A stretch of 64,000 nucleotides of DNA from Saprospiraceae bacterium (lineage in GTDB: Bacteria; Bacteroidota; Bacteroidia; Chitinophagales; Saprospiraceae), in NCBI GenBank assembly GCA_013214355.1, contig JABSSL010000096.1, positions 1 to 64,000 of the forward strand, read 5' to 3'. The position numbers and the translations under genes are program-made. Shown one piece after another: positions 62,102 through 64,000 of the stretch. The notes under the pieces were generated by a model. That model had not been told where the DNA came from. It did no database searches and saw only the letters and a list, made by a program, of their open reading frames with translations. The first letter of the stretch is position 1, and each line of letters starts with the position of its first letter.

Positions 62102-62809
62102 ATGAAAACTCCAATTCAACCTCTAGCTCATCAAATCCTTTTTGAGGCCAACGGCTTCGTCGCAGAAATGTGCATTGAACGCGAGAGTCTCAACCTGGCC
62201 TACAATCTGCGCTATCGCGCTTACCGCAGCGTTGATGCCATCCCGGTCAATGATCAAGAAATCTTCACGGATAAATACGATGCCCAGGACAATGTACGTA
62301 CCTATCTGATCTGGTACGAGGGGCAAGCTGTGGCCAGTGTACGAAGTCTTACCTGGTCCTCCGCCTACAACTGGGCACCGACCGATTCGATTGTGTTATT
62401 TAAGCATGAAATTGATCAACACCTTGGCCTAAACACCGCTGTACTTGAGTCAAATCGTTACGTTGTTGACCCTGAATTTAAAGGACGTAAATCCCTGATG
62501 GCCCAGATGCTGTTGTTCCGTATTCAGGCTATCGGATCCAGGATAGACAACTGTAACTACGTGATCACTGCTGTTCGGCCACGTCACGCTAGTTTCTACC
62601 GGCGCTTCATGAATTTCGAACCGATCTCTGAAGAACTTATCATAGAAGAAGTGGCTTTCCCCATCCAGCTATTGTCGACACCAGTCGCCTCTTGCGATAA
62701 ACTGGCTGAGAGTAGTTCTCTAGCCGCTTTCGAGGAAGCTGACCTGGAGCGGTATAAACAGTGTGTAATGGCCTTACAAGACCTTCAAAACCGCAAAAAA
62801 GCAGCATAA
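62102..62809 (+). CDS. FeeM-like N-acyl amino acid synthase (GNAT-fold acyltransferase)
   Basis: A 235-residue enzyme from the ATG at 62102; the frame runs 55 codons upstream to 61937, but that part lacks the family pattern. FeeM proteins have a GNAT fold related to acyl-homoserine-lactone synthases and join an acyl group from acyl carrier protein to an amino acid. Matching features are LAYNLRYRAYRSVDAIPVND, FTDKYDAQDNVRTYLIWYEGQAVASVR and LESNRYVVDPEFKGR, followed by a helix typical of the acyl-binding side (SLMAQMLLFRIQAIGSR). A methyltransferase and an Asp/Glu racemase follow on the same strand, so the product may be a modified N-acyl amino acid. The acyl and amino partners are unknown. 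Confidence 0.8.
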   Translation: MKTPIQPLAHQILFEANGFVAEMCIERESLNLAYNLRYRAYRSVDAIPVNDQEIFTDKYDAQDNVRTYLIWYEGQAVASVRSLTWSSAYNWAPTDSIVLFKHEIDQHLGLNTAVLESNRYVVDPEFKGRKSLMAQMLLFRIQAIGSRIDNCNYVITAVRPRHASFYRRFMNFEPISEELIIEEVAFPIQLLSTPVASCDKLAESSSLAAFEEADLERYKQCVMALQDLQNRKKAA

Positions 62810-62843
62810 AACTAACTTCTATTCCTTTAACTCATCAACAAAT

Positions 62844-63566
62844 TTGAAAATGAATACACCTACAACTACCGTCGATTGGAATGCTTATGCTGAGAAATAT
62901 GACATGCTACTCACCTACAATCCCTTTTACCAGGAAGCACTCAAAGAGGTGCTTAGCCGAGTTCAAAACTGGAATATCAAAGCGGGTGATCAAATCGCAG
63001 ATGTTGGAGCGGGTACTGGCAACTATTCTGTAGAAGTAGCCAAATTGTTCCCACAAGCCACAGTACTACACATTGATGCTGATCAAGGCATGAATACCAT
63101 TGCCGCCAAAAAAGCAAGCGAACTAGAGAACTTCCAAGTCTTAGGCAAGTCGGTGGACAAAGTACATTTTGCTGCCAATTCTTTGCAAGGGCTCCTGTGT
63201 ATCAATGCCATCTATACCTTTCCCAATCCACAGGAAGAATTACAAAACATGTACCGGTGGTTAGCACCTGGCAGCAGTATTGTATTAATAGATGCTGGCA
63301 GAATCATGAACGTCAGCTCCTGGACCCTAGCCTTGACTTGGCGTTTGCTAAGAAAATACGGATTACGTACTACTTTGAACGTTTTGGGTGAAGCGAAAGC
63401 CGTCAGTCAACAAAATGCTTACATCCGGAAAAATCAGCAAAATGGAACTTTTTGGACGCATAGTCATGAAGAATTCTGTGAAGCGGTTACGACCGCTGGA
63501 TTTCAAATAGAGTTCGCGGAGACTTGCTTTCGCGGAGACTGTGATCTAATAATCGCTCGGAAATAG
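62844..63566 (+). CDS. SAM-dependent methyltransferase
   Basis: A 240-residue class I methyltransferase. Motif I is IADVGAGTGNYSVEVAKLF, the ribose-binding acid is in VLHIDADQGMN, and the helix after it is complete. The segment PNPQEELQNMYRWLAPGSSIVLIDAG corresponds to motif IV/post-I. It is 34 bases downstream of the FeeM-like gene and 45 bases upstream of a racemase-like gene, so it probably methylates the same product, for example an N-acyl amino acid on its carboxyl or side chain. The substrate is inferred. Confidence 0.87.
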   Translation: MKMNTPTTTVDWNAYAEKYDMLLTYNPFYQEALKEVLSRVQNWNIKAGDQIADVGAGTGNYSVEVAKLFPQATVLHIDADQGMNTIAAKKASELENFQVLGKSVDKVHFAANSLQGLLCINAIYTFPNPQEELQNMYRWLAPGSSIVLIDAGRIMNVSSWTLALTWRLLRKYGLRTTLNVLGEAKAVSQQNAYIRKNQQNGTFWTHSHEEFCEAVTTAGFQIEFAETCFRGDCDLIIARK

Positions 63567-63611
63567 TAAAAGGTCGATCTCTGCGAGTGAAGACCAGCAA
63601 AAAACTAAATC

Positions 63612-64000
63612 ATGAACCCTATTCATTCTACCCCAACTACCAATGGCTCCGAGTCAACCTGCTCTGCCAATGCTCGTAAGCTGCAATCCAAGGAGTCCAA
63701 AATAAAAACCGCTGGAATTATAGGCGGTTTAGGTCCGCAATCCACTAGCCTTTTTTACCAGGCTTATACGCAATACTGCCTGGATCATCACTTGCCAGCT
63801 TATCCCCGGCTACTTATTAACAGTGTCGATAGCTGGGAGGTGATCGAAATTCTGCAAGAGAAGGATATGGGCAAGCTGTTCCAATTCCTTCGGCAAGAAG
63901 TGGAACTGATCCAAGATCAGGTTGATTTCATCGTTATGGTTTGCAACTCCGTGCACGCTGTACTCGATCAACTCCGGGCTGTATCCAAGGTACCCATCTT
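63612..64000 (+). CDS. Aspartate/glutamate racemase family protein, N-terminal part (runs off the window)
   Basis: The first 129 codons of a gene that continues past base 64000. An extended N-terminus of about 33 residues rich in Ser, Thr and Lys precedes the family start KTAGIIGGLGPQSTSLFYQAY, which is the usual beginning of the Asp/Glu racemase fold. The catalytic Cys occurs in FIVMVCNSVH, equivalent to the CNT-H motif. Such enzymes racemise amino acids by proton transfer between two Cys residues; the second Cys is beyond the window. In this cluster it may supply a D-amino acid or act on the N-acylated product. Confidence 0.85.
   Translation, partial: MNPIHSTPTTNGSESTCSANARKLQSKESKIKTAGIIGGLGPQSTSLFYQAYTQYCLDHHLPAYPRLLINSVDSWEVIEILQEKDMGKLFQFLRQEVELIQDQVDFIVMVCNSVHAVLDQLRAVSKVPI

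Overview
The window comes from the chromosome of a Bacteroidota bacterium, most likely a free-living and probably marine member of the Saprospiria/Cytophagia side of the phylum. The evidence is a SusC/SusD pair, a hybrid two-component regulator with a fused AraC domain, a LytS/LytTR pair, DUF5916-like and DUF6090-like proteins, many lipobox signal peptides, and -7 promoter elements of the Bacteroidota type (TAnnTTTG) close to start codons. I saw no tRNA, rRNA, CRISPR array, insertion sequence or prophage gene.

Region 1 (1-22080) is a polysaccharide utilization locus for a sulfated polysaccharide. It holds a secreted GH16 enzyme fused to a long Asp-box propeller, three Cys-type S1 sulfatases, a GH29 alpha-L-fucosidase-family enzyme, SusC, SusD, a SusE/F-like surface lipoprotein and the hybrid sensor/regulator. 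GH16 with an ExDxxE active site, GH29 and sulfatases together would suit an agar/porphyran-type galactan or a fucosylated galactan; the substrate is inferred. The GH16 gene has an in-frame TAG exactly where its last Asp-box needs a tryptophan.

Region 2 (22108-36015) is mostly housekeeping or accessory: L-lactate dehydrogenase, two NTF2-like proteins, a Dph6-like PP-loop ATPase, a methyltransferase, a nitroreductase, a serine hydrolase, an AraC regulator, a GNAT enzyme, a secreted Arg/Ser-rich protein, an SRPBCC protein, a Crp/Fnr regulator, two membrane proteins and a LytTR response regulator. An orphan terminator-like hairpin at 23478-23515 suggests a small RNA or a leader.

Region 3 (36012-50139) has a LytS-type kinase coupled to its LytTR regulator, a DUF5916-like outer-membrane protein, a tandem duplicated pair of single-pass membrane proteins, a PD40 propeller, a TonB-dependent receptor, an AraC regulator, a lipoprotein made of two ABM-like repeats, and several proteins of unknown function.

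Region 4 (50111-60487) is a compact eight-gene minus-strand operon: split transketolase, Zn-dependent alcohol dehydrogenase, SDR dehydrogenase, two exported FG-GAP/VCBS proteins and two exported nucleoside-hydrolase-like enzymes. A divergent AraC regulator faces it across an intergenic region with repeated CAGTTTT-type sites. I read it as an uncharacterized pathway for ribosides or other pentose-like glycosides.

Region 5 (60625-64000) has a 2H phosphoesterase, a structured 770-bp gap, and the start of a cluster of a FeeM-like N-acyl amino acid synthase, a SAM methyltransferase and an Asp/Glu racemase that runs off the window. It may make a modified N-acyl amino acid. Regions 4 and 5 hold the most promising candidates for undescribed systems.
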